From assembly GCA_944470555.2 (NCBI GenBank), contig OX104132.1:20159755-20223754 (forward strand): DNA of 64,000 bases, written 5' to 3'. The translations under genes were made by a program, and so were the position numbers. Numbering within the stretch: position 1 is the first letter of the stretch; the number at the start of each line of letters is the position of its first letter. Below, in pieces: positions 39,701 through 54,700 of this stretch. The notes beneath the pieces were generated by a model. That model had not been told where the DNA came from. It worked only from the letters and a program-made list of their open reading frames with translations, and did no database searches. This stretch comes from Heterobilharzia americana (lineage: Eukaryota; Platyhelminthes; Trematoda; Strigeidida; Schistosomatidae).

Positions 39701-42700
39701 TATATAAACTCCTGGAACAAAATAAATTTCCAGTATTCTATACGAATTGCTGTTTCCCCTCTATTTCACTATAGGTCCATAAAAAAAAGTTTTTAGGTAG
39801 GAGGGTTTGATAAGTCAATAAGGTTTATATAAAAACACAAACAGTCGAGGAAATACAACTTCTATCAACAAATCATAGTGTCAAAAGACACACTAGTTGC
39901 ATACCATATAACTTGAGGGGTATTCAATCGTAGATAACACATTATTTTTGCTTCGGTGTGTTGAAGCTTGAATATTAAATTTACAGTGCACAACACGCCA
40001 ATGGAAGTTGAACTTTGAAACGCTTCAAATTATAGGGAAATCTATGTGGTGTCATCTACCACTAGACTAGCCTCTCATCAGTGGGAATGGAAAACACTCA
40101 CATAGAGCTATGAGCTGGATTCAAGACAAAGAAGGGATCTAGAATTACTGAGTGATGGTCCAAGTTGCCACTTCATATCGGTACATCAAGTCAGAAGGTA
40201 TCAAGACAAAAAATAAAGAAACAGGAAAGAAAGCAGCCAACGGTGGTTAAAAAAAAGCCGTGATAAGAAAAATAGGAGGAATAAGTAAACACTGAAATCA
40301 GTATGATGATCAAGATGAGGTTAATGTGTGGATATATCTGAATCATTTAGATCAATTCTGAGCCTTGAGTGTCCAGCAATCGGTTTCTGTTATCGTGAGG
40401 ATCCAACTGGGAAGTTTACATTTCCATACACAGCTCAGATCAACAATCAACGGCTTTATGAAGTGATGTCACGTTCTAGCCTGGTCACCTGTAACCTTTT
40501 TTCAGCCTGAACCTACTTCAGCCAACACTGTGCAATGAGGTGGACAGTGATAAGACATGAGTAGCACATATCTCTCAGTCACCTGAACCGATAAATGTTC
40601 ACAACCTCATCGATTTACTTTCCTCTTCTTCAGACCAAAAAAATATCGCAAAAAGGTGAATGATCTAACAAAAATATCATCACATACGGCAGCTTATAAA
40701 CAGACGCCATCCAATTTAACTTTAACTGTCAAACTTCATGAATGATGATGCAATCAAAAGGTAATCGAATATATTTGAGGGAAACAAAACAAAAACGTTT
40801 GGGATATGTACAAGACAGTGGAAGTGAAATACAAAGCGGTAAGAGAAGTTCATTTTCAACAGTATTACAAAGTTAAACAACTAAGCTTATTTTAACTGTG
40901 GAATGAAAATACACTGGATTTCATTCTTCGTAAATGTAGCTTGTATACTTAATTGAGTGGAAACATTCTGACTGAAATGCTCTCACAAAACGGTTAGAAC
41001 ATAAAATCCAATATAGAGAACATAAGTATGACAATACTTAAAACTTAATTATTACTAAAATATCTGAAAATGTCTTGAAAATCATTATTGAACAATCACA
41101 AAACCGTTAAAATAAATAAAGTTTGACCGCTGTAATCAAGTCAACATATAAACAATGCAACCTAGTGGCAACGTTATAAACTCAGGTAATTGCAGCTATG
41201 GGCATTACACTATTGAATTAAAGAAGGACTAATTATGTCATCCTTTTTCAAAATATACCAAGAAATAGACCAGTAAAACACAAGGGTTGGAACTAAATTT
41301 CCAAACCAGTAAAACAAAAACTAAGAAATTACCTCTGATGCAGTCATATCGTCTTCATCTAACTCAAGATTTATCTCTTCATTATCATCGTTGGCGGAAA
41401 TTCGACGTAATCCAACCGGCTGAGCCATTTTTGATGCAAGAAAAATTTGAAATAACTGAGACTGTCGTACACTATTACTACTCCTCAACATCCTCAGGAG
41501 GCTTTTTATTTGCTCAGCCAACTGATCTATAATTATTATATGAAGATAAAAACATCTAAGTATTAGTGTAGTTAATGTGACTTCTAGACACAGAAATTAG
41601 ATGGTAAGATTTTAATCTAATACCCCACATAAGACTCATTTATCACATAGGTGGCAGTAGAAAATTAGAGAAGCGTAAAAAAAAAAATCACCGCAAGGAT
41701 TTTGGAGCTCGTATATCAATTGCGAAAAAAAAACATAGATACGATATGGGTTGAGTATTTTATCTACTGATAATCCACAAGAACCATTCTCACAGAAACA
41801 GAGGTCTTGGAAGCTCTGAGAAAATTCTATCGAGAGAAAATAGCATAAAACGAATTTATTGCCTATAGACAGTAAATAAACTAACAGAATACAGATACTA
41901 AAAGAGTGCAACAAGAAGCATAAAACTTGTAAACTGGATTCGAAAAATGACCAAGTAACAACTTAAAGCCTCAATTATATGCATTAGACAGTTTACTTTC
42001 CGATTCAGAATTTTCGTTCTCATTTACCACTTTTCAAACTTCCTACGCATATTTTCTTCTTTCTTTCCGCTAGCTAAGTTATTTCCAAGGACGGTGACTA
42101 CAACCGGTTCGAAGACGCAACCACTTAAATAGTATCATTTAACTTAAAATTCCTAACAACGTGAACAAACCAATCACGATAAAATAAAACATACAACGAA
42201 ACAAATTGAACTGCTCATAAAAGCAACCATAAAAGAAAAAACAAAAAAGCTATGTGCGAGACATTTCTCTAAGACAAAATGCCAGCTGTGGAAAAAATTT
42301 CACCAGAAAAAGCAAAATGTTTGTTCTTAAACAAAAAAATTACATACAGACCTACATAACTGCGAAGCGGTTCAAGATGCCACGCACCTCATATCACCAC
42401 ATTCGGAGTCATAGCAACAAGAGGGAAGACAAAAGAATGGAAATACCACAATCTAAGATTGTAGAGAACCATAGGATGAAAAGAAGAGCAAATAAACAAG
42501 CTACGAAATGTCACGTGGTAGTTAAGCTGAAGAAAAATTGTATAGCCATTTGGGTCACTCAAATCGATTCCGAGCCATACCAGCGACCGACATCAACTGT
42601 CTCGTCGGACACAACCTAGCAGCCCACACCCTTCTACACCGCTCACAACAGCAGTAATAGACCTGATGAACTGATGCCTCGTTTCAGTCTGACCATCCCT

Positions 42701-45700
42701 AACTTATTTCAAGCATAACCCCAACACCAGCTAACACCACATTTCAGGACGAACGGTGACTAAGCAAGCGTAACACATGTCACACCCACCTGTGTCGGTA
42801 AAGGTTTATAATCTCACGAAGTTCCCTACCCCACTTACCTAAGACTAAAATCTGCATCACTGAAATGGCAGTGATAGCGATGTACGAGTTACGTTGCAAA
42901 CGCCATGTCGATGAAAACAATGAAAGCTTACCTGTGTTCTAAATTTCCAATTATCATGATTCGCAATCATACAGTAGGACAGTACCATATGCTCCGCAGA
43001 ACGTCCAACTTCTAAAAGACAATCAGATATCATGCCGTCTACGACAGATAGCATAAGTTAGTGGAAGTTAATGGAGCCTTCTGTATTTCTGCAGAGACTT
43101 TGTCCGTCATTGGTTGATTTGACTTCCAAAGTAGATGAAGTGGTCAACGCATCCAAACATTTCACTCCATATTGCTAAACGAGGCACCAGCACACACAAC
43201 TTCCGGAGTAACACTTTAACATTTGGGTGGTGATGAGTGCATTCCAAACATTCTCAAATCTCCACTCAAAGTGACCAGAAACCTCCGCATTCTGTCAGCG
43301 TCTTCACTTAACAGACCTATGTCACCTACATTCTCGAAGTCAACCAAGGAATCCCCTGTAACAGAATCAATCCTCGTAAAGTGAGACGATGACACAGGAA
43401 CCTTCATAACTCCATCCATGACAAACTGAATGAGAATGGAGAGAGTAGACAATCTTGATGAACACTACCTGACGTAAATATCTTCCCGATACCACATCGT
43501 AATCTAACTCGGCCACCTAAGCTCGAAAATACAGTATGCAATCGAGTGAACTAACTACCAAGCACACAATCCAGTTATAGACACTGACATAAGGCCTCTT
43601 TATAGAAATAGTCAAATATCACCTCCAGGTGAAAAATACAAACACCATTAAGATGCATTATGTGGGTCAGTGTTCCGATACCTTGTAAAGTTGAAAATCT
43701 TGTTAGGTTCAAAACCTATCTAATTCATTTTCCTAGGTTCACTGTTCACGAATCTCACTTAAGCGTCCGATAGCTGTAAAATCTAGAATCATAGAAAACA
43801 TGTTCGCCAAGCTGGTCCGTCGTTGGTTATCATGACAGGATTTCACTCCTTTCTTGGAAACTGGGACAATCTGTGAATGAGACCAATTTGAGGGAGGCAT
43901 ATCTGATTCCCATAAGCCAACTAATACTTCAGGCAGCTTCGACAATAATCCACAGTTATCATCCTCAAATACCTCTGGTGCAAGTTAATTGGTTACCACT
44001 ACCCTTCCTCGTTCCAAGTTACTGACAAACTTCCTAAATTCTATAGGAGTTGTAAAGTCTATCTCAATGTTTCGTTTGCTGAGTAACTGAAATGCCGACA
44101 ATCGATGTGTAGCAGGAGGTCATTTGAACTGCCTTTCAAAGTGTTTCGCTCATTGTTCCTGTCATCTCCATCTCATGTGAACCAATCGTCGATCCTTCTG
44201 CGCTATGGTCTCACTATGCATTGGCTTTTTCATCCAGGTTTTCGTTGTCAGTGTAAATAACTATTTAATTTTGCCTACTGCTGCTGTTTTCCCAACCTCT
44301 GTTGCCACCAATTCCCAAAACTATTCTTAATTTCGACTGGGACTTTTAGGCTCTTGAGCTGTTTTCGCACATCACTATATGCTCAGAACTTGCAGGAATG
44401 CGTTCACCTGCATCCATTAATTTGACTAAAACTGCTGAGACCCAGTGATGCCCTCTAACCCTTGTTTAAGGGTGAGTTACGGTCACTAACCTTGTTTTCG
44501 CAAGAGACTCGGCATAGCACTAGGATTTTTCAAGATGAGATAAATAACGGTATCCCTTTCGGATAACTGTCTAGCTAGTTCCGCTACTGAATATTGGTTC
44601 ACTTGACATTTCCATAGTTATTTGAAAGCTCTGAAGCGTATTGTAAAAGAGAACATTAATTTTTATACACAAAAAACTAATAAGTTCCATTGAGGTCCCA
44701 ACTCGACAAGTCACCACATTGAATAGAACTTAAACAGCTATTAATCAACTTACGATGATGCTGAAAATCAATGATAGAATTAAGTCGGATAACTCAATGA
44801 CTGTTAAATACGTTTGATTTTCCCTGATAGCTTCGCTAAAACGGTTCAGTAGTTGAGCAGAAAGAGGATGTGAAAAAGCTAAAATAAATTAATACATCAA
44901 CAGTACTTCTGGTTTGTAAATACGCTAGCATACTGGATATGATCACGCGAAAGCGTGCAGTTACAGAATTAATAAATGGGAGGCAAATTAATTATTCAAA
45001 GGCATGGCACTAAGTAGAATTCAACTAAAACGTAAACTGCTGAAATCAGTTTTCTTATAATCCCTAAATAATTACGAAGATATTGGTCATGGAGAACAAG
45101 ACTGGGATATTATGATAACCCGCTTCAACGTGAAATTTATTTCTGTATTCATACGTAGATATCGCCTGCTGAAGATAATTATTTATTGGTTCTCAATGTT
45201 GACGTCAGACATTTTGTGTACAATAACAATTCGCTTTAAAATCATATAAAAATGAAAGAATTACCAGCGTTCTGTACTTCACCGGTAGTCAACGGTAGAG
45301 GTGAAGTGTCGTCAGAACCACAGTCCTTTGGTATATTGTGTCTTTGAGAAAATGATTGATCGGTTGAAGATGATGGAATCAAATCAACAAAATCACTCCA
45401 ACTATTGAAAAGACGTTCAACAGCTTCATGAGCTAACTGACCATCACCATCCGGTTCTGTAGAACTCGCGGCCAGTATGTGCATACACTTAAAGTAAAAG
45501 AATAACAGAATGAAATTACTAACTGAGTCTTCAAAAAATTGAAATATAGGTTACCGAGATAAAGTGACCGAGCAGAAATTCGGACGAGTTTCACTTGAAT
45601 GTGGTATGTTTGTGAACAGCCTAGGTTTTGAACATACAATAGCCAAATAACCAAAGAAAACTGACCAGAATCCAATCAACATTTCACTTTACAAACCCTT

Positions 45701-48700
45701 TCCAAATGTAATCCACAGTAGTTCACTCTGTTCGACTCTACGGTTTTAAATCATGATAATTGGAAATTTAGAACACAGGTAAGCTTTCATTGTTTTCATC
45801 GACATGGCGTTTGCAACGTAACTCGTACATCGCTATCACTGCCATTTCAGTGATGCAGATTTTAGTCTTAGGTAAGTGGGGTAGGGAACTTCGTGAGATT
45901 ATAAACCTTTACCGACACAGGTGGGTGTGACATGTGTTACGCTTGCTTAGTCACCGTTCGTCCTGAAATGTGGTGTTAGCTGGTGTTGGGGTTATGCTTG
46001 AAATAAGTTAGGGATGGTCAGACTGAAACGAGGCATCAGTTCATCAGGTCTATTACTGCTGTTGTGAGCGGTGTAGAAGGGTGTGGGCTGCTAGGTTGTG
46101 TCCGACGAGACAGTTGATGTCAGTCGCTGGTATGGCTCGGAATCGATTTGAGTGACCCAAATGGCTATACAATTTTTCTTCAGCTTAACTACCACGTGAC
46201 ATTTCGTAGCTTGTTTATTTGCTCTTCTTTTCATCCTATGGTTCTCTACAATCTTAGATTGTGGTATTTCCATTCTTTTGTCTTCCCTCTTGTTGCTATG
46301 ACTCCGAATGTGGTGATGTGAGGTGCGGGGCAACTTGAACTGTCACGCAGGATGCCAATCCCCGAGTGGATACGGACCTAATGACTGACTTCATACTTTG
46401 ATAACCTCAAACAGAAGTCATCAAATAATTTGTTCAGGTTACTGAAATTTTATGGAAATAATGCACCTTCAAAATCCTCATAAGCGATGAAAACCGGTTG
46501 TGCTACATTCAAGATGTTATGAATTTAAGAACTCTTGACTCACAAATGTTAACATGCGAACCGTTAAATGTAATGATCTCACACTCTTCAGAGGAGGATA
46601 GCAACTCCCACTGTTAAGGCATACTGGAGTCGGATACAGTGACTTATACATGCAGGTTGACGTGCAGTCTTTCCCTGGGTAATGGTGGATCTTTGCTGAA
46701 ATCCTGGTAGACAGACAGAATAGTAATAAAATTAGCATGTGTATAGCAATCATCCGCTGAAATCTCGGTTTAGTGGATAACGAGATGATCAGTTAAATGT
46801 TCAAGTAACCTGTTGGTAAATAGACTGATTCATCAAGAAAGATCTCAATCAATTTATTCCACAAACATGAAAACACATGTAATTCATAAATCTTTTCATG
46901 AACACTAAATGAGCAGCAAGGTACGTGAGTCACACCGATTTTCAAGCGTATCGCTGAAAGTTTTCTAACACTGGTTCTCATTACCTTGAACACTCAAAGC
47001 CAGGTAGTCTATACCTCTCTACACAGCTCAAGCTAACAGTTAAAGACTTTATGCACTTACGGTACAAACTAGTCTCTAAGAAGCACCTCACGTTTGAAAA
47101 GCATAAAATATGTGCCAAACGTACTCAGATTTCTGTTCAAGGTGTTCAGAAGACTGCAGTTTGATTATGTTTTTGTCTAACAGGACAATGTCATCTGAGT
47201 ACTCCAGGTCAGTCAGGTGCCCTTCCGGAAGTTAGTCAACACTTGAGGAGTCGAAGGTACTTAGAGTTGCAAAGGGAGAAAGTATGGTGTCACCAGTTTA
47301 GAATAACACAGGTAAAAATAACTCACTTGTATTAACAGAGAACAAAGAAGAGCGGAAAACTTATCCATCACCCACAAACTGATCAAACCCATATGAAACA
47401 TAAGTTGACGTGTCTCCTTTGATAAGCCTTCCAGAGAACTAACTCTTGGTAGCGAAAGAACACGTTCGACAGGTTCCCATGCATGTGAGCTACTCAACAC
47501 GATATTTAGAATCAACTCTGACAAGACAGGCAACTCATACGGAATTAAATTCTCCAACGTTATTTTTGGAATTGCCTCAATATTTGCTATTCGACTGGAT
47601 ATTTCATCACGTATTCCCGGCACTTGGTCGATAAGTGACTCAACTGAAACCCGTGTTGAGTTTTCTTTCAGATTCCCTTCACCCAGCCAACAGTTTAAAT
47701 TTTCGATAAGTATAAGGAAGTGCATGGTACTCGGTGAACCAAATGAATGATTTTGATCACGAAATGATAATAAATCTCCATTGTTGTGGGATGAATTGCC
47801 AGTTAAACATGTCAAAGAAGACGAGATTGGATGGATAAGGGGACCTGACATTGAGGAAAAGCGTACCAAAGATGACAACGTACGTGTACCCAGTAGGTCT
47901 GAACCACGAACCCAAGTGTGTAACTGGTTAAAAAATGGAAATAAGTCAGTAGAATGGTCATTACAAAAAGTAATAAATGAAAATACACATAAAACGGAAA
48001 GGATGAATTAACAGTAAAAGCAGTTTAATACTACTTAACATCACTAGTAGTTAGAAACCAACCCAAACCGATCTGCGGAATTCGAAACCAACCTAATCCG
48101 CCTAACCCAACTTCCCAGGTTACGAGAGTAGTCAATGAGCTGAAACATTTCACTGCCTGATGTTAAACGAGAAACCAGCACAGACCACCTCTGAAGCAAC
48201 AATTCACATTTGGATGATCGCAAACACATTACAAACGTTCTCAAATCTCCACTCATGGCGTTCAAAAGACTGCATCTGGTCAGCGTCTTCACTTAACACG
48301 ACTATGTCATCCGCATATCCTATATATGTATACCAAGAAGTATCCTCTGACAAAAAGGTCAATCCCATTAAACTCACACGAGGCAAGGGAAAGCTTCGTA
48401 AGCAAATCTATGACAAAAGTAAATAAGATTGCCGGAAGTGGACATTCTTGACGGACACAACTCAACATATTCGACATACACAACTCATACTCAAGGGTGC
48501 TCAAGTACAGAGCCTTCAACTGGATGATGTACCTACTCGGTATCGATTTCAGTGGGAGACTGCCACAGCACCACTCGGTCAACGGAGTGTGGCTTTCAGA
48601 TTGAGAAATGTAGCTAGTTTATGGCGTTGTTTCAGGACCTGGTGAAGTGAACATATGGTCGATGCACTCACGTTTAGATCTGCAGTCTGCCAGTGTTTCC

Positions 48701-51700
48701 CGTGAATGCTTTTCTCGATCTCTTTTTGGGGCCTACTGATAATAGAATCTGGACACTGCGTTTGTGAGACTTATTCCCCTTTGGTTGTCACTAGAGGACG
48801 CTTAACCTTTCTTGGAAAGTGAAGAGTTAGTGATTGAGATCAGTCAGAAGGGATCATCTTTTACTTGCATTCACCAACTAACACTTCGGTTAAGTTGATC
48901 AGTGTTTTGCCCAACGATTAAGCTGTCTGTTCTGAGAGGTTATCAGGGTTCCATCCTCTCCATCTCCTTTCCATCTCACTAACCAACGTCTTCTTCTTGC
49001 CAGCGTTTTTAATGAACCTAAGCAGTTGCCTGATATTACTTAATGCTGACACTTTCATCTCTTTCGCTCTACTACCCACCAGGGCTCACGATCATCACAA
49101 ACACTCATGTTTAATTTACGTTTCAACTGCTCTCACTCGTCGTCGTGATCAAAGGCAGTTGGAATGAGTCTTCTCCCACCAGTTGGCTCGGATGTGATTG
49201 TGAGAATTCATTGGCATGTGATAACCTTTGGATGTATGTTACCAACTGTCTTTACCTCTGTTTCTACAGTAGACTTAATATCACGCCAGGTTTCCTCAGG
49301 ATGGGCATTACTGTCATGTTCAGATAAATGCTAAGCTATCTCCTCCCTAAATATGTACTTCATGTCCTTATCTTTTAATCTAGCACACACAGATTTCACT
49401 GCCATCTGTGATCAGAAAGGCGTAGATATACACATACCCTCACTAATGTGTGCTTGTTGTCTAAACAGGTACCCAAAAAAGAGCGCATTCATCCACTGAT
49501 CTTCCAACGATAATCATAACCATACTCGCGTCTCAGAAACATAACATACATTCGCGGGTCGAGATTCCTGAGTTCTGATGAGAGATATTTACTGTTCGAT
49601 TTAGTATGGGTTTCTAAAGTTGAAAGCTTGAATGTGAAGTTGACAGCAGGGTCTTAGGAGACTAGGAATAGTGTTTCAATGACTTGCATCGTTGTTAATA
49701 GTTGTAAAGTGAGAGGTTGGGGAAGTTAAAAGAAGCCAATAATGGTATCAGGCGGTGTAAGCACAGGAGAAGACAGATGTAAGGAAAATAGGTTGTTCGA
49801 TTGGATCTCGTATACTACTGGGAGCGTCTGGGTTGCCAACGCCGAGGAATTTGTTCCTGCAGGCTATCTCAAAGCGAAAAAGATTTGTGTAGTCACAGAG
49901 TCCATGGCACATCTCCTTTAAGTCTGTCACACAGTCTCCGCAGGACACGGAGGAGTGTTCTATTTTGGGTGTTAATCTTTGCCAACTCACATTCCTACAA
50001 GGAAAAAAGAATCAATGCGGCACAGCTACTTATCTACGGGAAACACTTCCTTGATATCTTACCCCCAACTAGCTAGTAGTATGACTTCTCCCTCAGACAC
50101 TCAGAATAGTAATTTGCACCATAACGGTAACTGCACTGTGTTTCACGAATATCTAACTGACATTTCTGGTGTGGTAGGACCTTAAGAAAACAAGCGTCCC
50201 ACTAAGATAGCTCGTTTGGTCATGTTTATGGGCAATACCGATCAACACATTAGGGTACACAACCCGGTCCCTCAATGGGTCAGTCGTCGTGTAAAAAGTT
50301 TAGTGGGTAAGCCGTTGACTTCAGCACTGATTGACGCAAGTTCAAATCACTGAGGAAGCACGAGTTTCCTCGTGGTTGAGATACACCTCGCTGATGGGTG
50401 CCAACAAAGAGGAAATCTAGTTCCAGAGCTTTCTGCCGACTGACTGCCATCATCTAACACCGATATTCTTTTTCTACCGCAATATGTGTGTACGTCAATT
50501 AACATGACCATAATATGCAGCTGTGTTCAGTCGTTATTGTCCTGTTTTTAGGACTACGGATAAAAGGCTAAATGACAATGAGTTTGTGTGCCTAGGTTTT
50601 TTAAGATGCCCTAGTCTGAGTAAATTTTAACTCTATGAAGTCAAATTTTAATTTCCCGAAATTCAACAGGAATTATTACAAGGAGTCTCTGTTCCCAAAA
50701 GAATGGTCACAGAGCATGAAATGACCGAATATACGGAAACCCACTATTTGTAATCCGCGGTTACACTCATTGGGAGTAGCAAGAGTCGCATCTTTTTAAT
50801 GTTAATATTAATCAAAAAATAAATACCTAAATTTTCCCCACTTCTCTGTACAGATCACTCCAATAATCCGAATGCATTAAGTTATCAAGCCTCGGCTTGA
50901 CAACTATCATAACCGCTTTACAAAGACAAACAGCGACCACCGTAGTTCTTAAGAGTTGTACACTTGAATATCGAAAAGATAGGTGAAGTAACCAGTACAA
51001 ATAAAAGATAGTGGGAAAAATCACAGTGTAGTTTCATGGAAAGATTATTCTGCACTATAAGGAATATTGGAAGATGCATGATATTATATTACTAATAACT
51101 TTAGACTATGCAACAATACCTTAATAAAGAGTAGGAGAGTCCTTGGGAATGCTTCTGATCCCAAAATATTACCCCATTTAGCACTTGGACGAAAACGAGC
51201 TTCATGGTCAGAATGTCTTATTCGGTTAGCATGAAAACCGACGACTAAAATTTGAAAAGAGTAGAAACAATTCATCAACCTCTCAAACAACAGTGAACTT
51301 CAGCAACGAAGATTAACGAATAATACTACTAACATGAGGACTAAAATTCACAATATATGCAAGATATCTGCAAAGTATGAGAAATATAAGGAAGTGTACA
51401 GATATTTTCATGCTTGAATTGGTATACAGAAAAGAATGTGTTGGCATTACGCTTCAAATATTTTCAGGGGGTCAAAATTATTGACTTATGTGACTAGCAC
51501 TTCCAAGGAATCGACTCGGTTTAGAGATCTTTATTTCAGGGTTGAAACTTTTGCATTGCTGCGTTGTATGAGAAGAGTAGCTTAGTCATCAAGCTCTGAT
51601 ATCCACTGAAGACAACTCCATCAATAAAAGCTGCAAACTAGGCCGATAATTACACAAATGGATAGATGGTTGCTTTTATGTTAGCCCGACAAATCTTACA

Positions 51701-54700
51701 AACTCGGTAACTCATTTCACGTAGCTTACCGATACCACCTTTCATGCGGATGACAGGCTAACTCAGCAAACAGCTGAGTATATAAAATACCGAAAACCAA
51801 TTTAGTATCCAGGTTCACGATATTGTTGCTGAAAGTAAACAACGTCAGGACACCATGGTTATTTATCTGACCAGCAAGCAGACAGATATAAAAACAGAAC
51901 CACACAAAAAGTCCCGCCGTACAAGTTGCTACGTATTACTGATATGAGCTGTGGCAACTCGGACCGTTACGCAGCAACGTTTGGTCCTATGTTGATATTG
52001 ATGATGAGTTGCTGTGTATCAAAAAACAAGCCGATTAGTAATAGACAAAAATAAACTGATATTAAAATAAACAAGATATGATAGAGAAATGCAGACTAAC
52101 AACACGTTTAGGTTTGGAGAAATTATAAGATGTGAACAAATTGGCATTCGTCACCCATCAGTATCCATTGAGTGGAGATTATCAAGATGAAGTTTGGATC
52201 ATGTTAGGAAATACTATCAGTTTTAGAAGAATGAAATTTGTATCAGTGAGGAAATATTACTTTTTAATGACTTCACTATCGTAAAATATCAGATAAATCC
52301 ATTAGGAAATCGCTCAGGCAATACACATATAATACTATTGGTGGAGGGAGGTTAGTTCAAGTGAGAGAAATAGAAAAGGAGCAATTAAATACAGAACGAA
52401 TTGATTTTAAGTGGGGCCGCGTTGCAGGACATTGTGAGGTTTGGTTAACCAACGGTAAGCGAAGAAAAACCTTATCTATGTGTATGCACCTAAGAGAAAT
52501 AGGTCATTCAGCTCCCTAAGATTCTCCCTTTAAAGTAATTCATCAAATAGTTAGACTGAACCACTCCAAACGACTACGTTTCAAACACTTATGCGTAGCT
52601 TAAGCATTAGTTGTACATGACCAAAAGCCAAAACTATGTATTCAACAGCGTTTTGTAAAACCCTTTTCTCTACCTTGATGTTATCAATTTATTTTGGTTA
52701 GCTTGTCAATTTCATTCCATTTCACCTTGCATATTTCAACTCGACTGTCATCATTTTACGTGTTTAATATCGCACAAACTCGAAGATCTACAGGCAAAAC
52801 CAACAAGTTGGCAGAAGAGGCTAGGCAGGGCAGTGAAGATGGGACTTCCTACAGGTGAACGTAGAAAAGACAGAGGTGATAAAGATACCCAACCAACAAC
52901 AACAAGCACCAATCACCATCGACGGGACAAATCTAAAGAAAGTTGTCTCTTTCACCTACCTAGGCAGCATCGTTTCAACTACAGGCAGCACAGATGAGGA
53001 CGTCAAAGCCAGGATCGGAAAGATAGCAAGACAGGCCTTCCTGCATTAATCTGAAGTCACCGTGGAGATCTACTGCACTCCACTCAGCATAAAGTGAGAA
53101 CAAGATCCGGATTCTCAAAACTACTAATGCCAGTCAAGTCAGTGCTTCTATGTGGTTCAGAAACTTGGAGTGCATCATGAAAAGTAAGTCCAACAAACTA
53201 CAGACATTCATTAACAGCTGCCTACGCTTGATACTGAAGATCAGACTAGACAGTCAGAAAGAATAAACAACAAGGAACTCTGGGAACGAACCAACCAAGA
53301 ACCTATCGTCCAACAAATATGCAGAAGAAAGTGGAGATGGATTGGGCATACACTGAGAAAACCATTCGGAGAAATCACGCGCCAGGGCCTCGAGTGGGAT
53401 CCAAAGGGGAAACGACGAGTTATGCGTCCGAGAGTGACATGGAGCAGGTCGTGTGAGGAGGTTATGAAAGCTCGTGAGCAGTCGTGGAGCCAGCTTGAAA
53501 AGACTGTAGAGAAGAGAGTGAAATGGAGACGTGTTACTGAAGGCCTATGTTCTACTAGGAACCCAAGGGACAAACAATAATGACTCTTATTTCATCACTT
53601 GAAATGAATTCGTTCCTTATTTAGTGGTTCCTTATCTATTTCGTCCACTTGAACTAATCCAATCCCTGCCACCTGTATCATATGTATACAGACTGAACAA
53701 CTTTTTAGTGCAAACACCAGTTTTGCCAAATGAGTTCCTTGTGATCAGATCGAATGTGGCTGGAAGTATCAAATGGTAACTATTTCGTCATAACCTTCCC
53801 AAGTTTTAATGCCTATGATTACCCAACACTTCTACCTACCTCTTGATTGAATTTCGCTGTGTCGCTAATAACTGTAGCAACCAAGGTGAAGGCATTATCA
53901 TAAACTGGATTACGTGTATCACTGAAGAGGTTTCAGATCGGTAAGCAAACTGAAGCATATACAAAAAAGACTCACGTTCACGTGGTAAAAAATCCCAACT
54001 GGTAATTATATCCAGGCAGCTAATTAGTCTGAAGACAACTTCACTTTGTCCAAGATTGAGTGATGAACAATCCAGGGAAGACCAACTCATTAAGACTTGG
54101 TTAGTCAGACAAAGTAAGTTTTCGAAAAGTCTAGCAAGTTCATAATCCTGAAAATAAAAAGTGTGCAGCAAAAATAATGTAAATTCAGTGTTGACTATAC
54201 ACATACTTGGTAAAACAATGTTCCATAGTACTATAAGAATCAATTCCTTGAGACGATATCAGACATGACTCAAAATAGAAGGCAATCGCAATCATAAGGT
54301 ACTTTGGTTGTGTCGTCTATAATTGATATGACAAAGCCTAACAATTAAAACCGTTTTCCAATCTCTTAGAATTGGGAATTAAAAACTCAGTACAGGCATG
54401 TTGAAAAATGATAAATTTTAAGAATATTAGAAACATGATACCAACAACAATTACTCCAAAAAAACTGATATCATTAAATGCTGCGGAAATAACACAAAAC
54501 AGGAAAAGTGGACAGATTAAATTTCTCACACGCCACATTTCGGAATACATTCCATTAAACGATCGCTATAAATATCAAACTACACAATCATGCCTAACAG
54601 CACAAGTCAACCTACACCCATAAACGCAACAAGTAAAATAAGAAGAAAACATGAACCACCAAAACAGAACGAGTAAGAAGTTAGAGAAAGACAGGATGTA

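Noticed and set aside
42254..42619. 121-codon forward ORF rich in Lys/Arg, repeated at 46,091-46,333
   Set aside because: It lies in the inverted repeat derived from a LINE 3' end and runs opposite to the LINE coding direction. No family resemblance.
53836..53975. Open frame continuing past XPO4 exon 2, plus a possible 29-nt micro-intron in it
   Set aside because: The resulting sequence leaves the wrong phase for exon 3 and breaks the alignment. The GTGAGT donor at 53,975 solves both.
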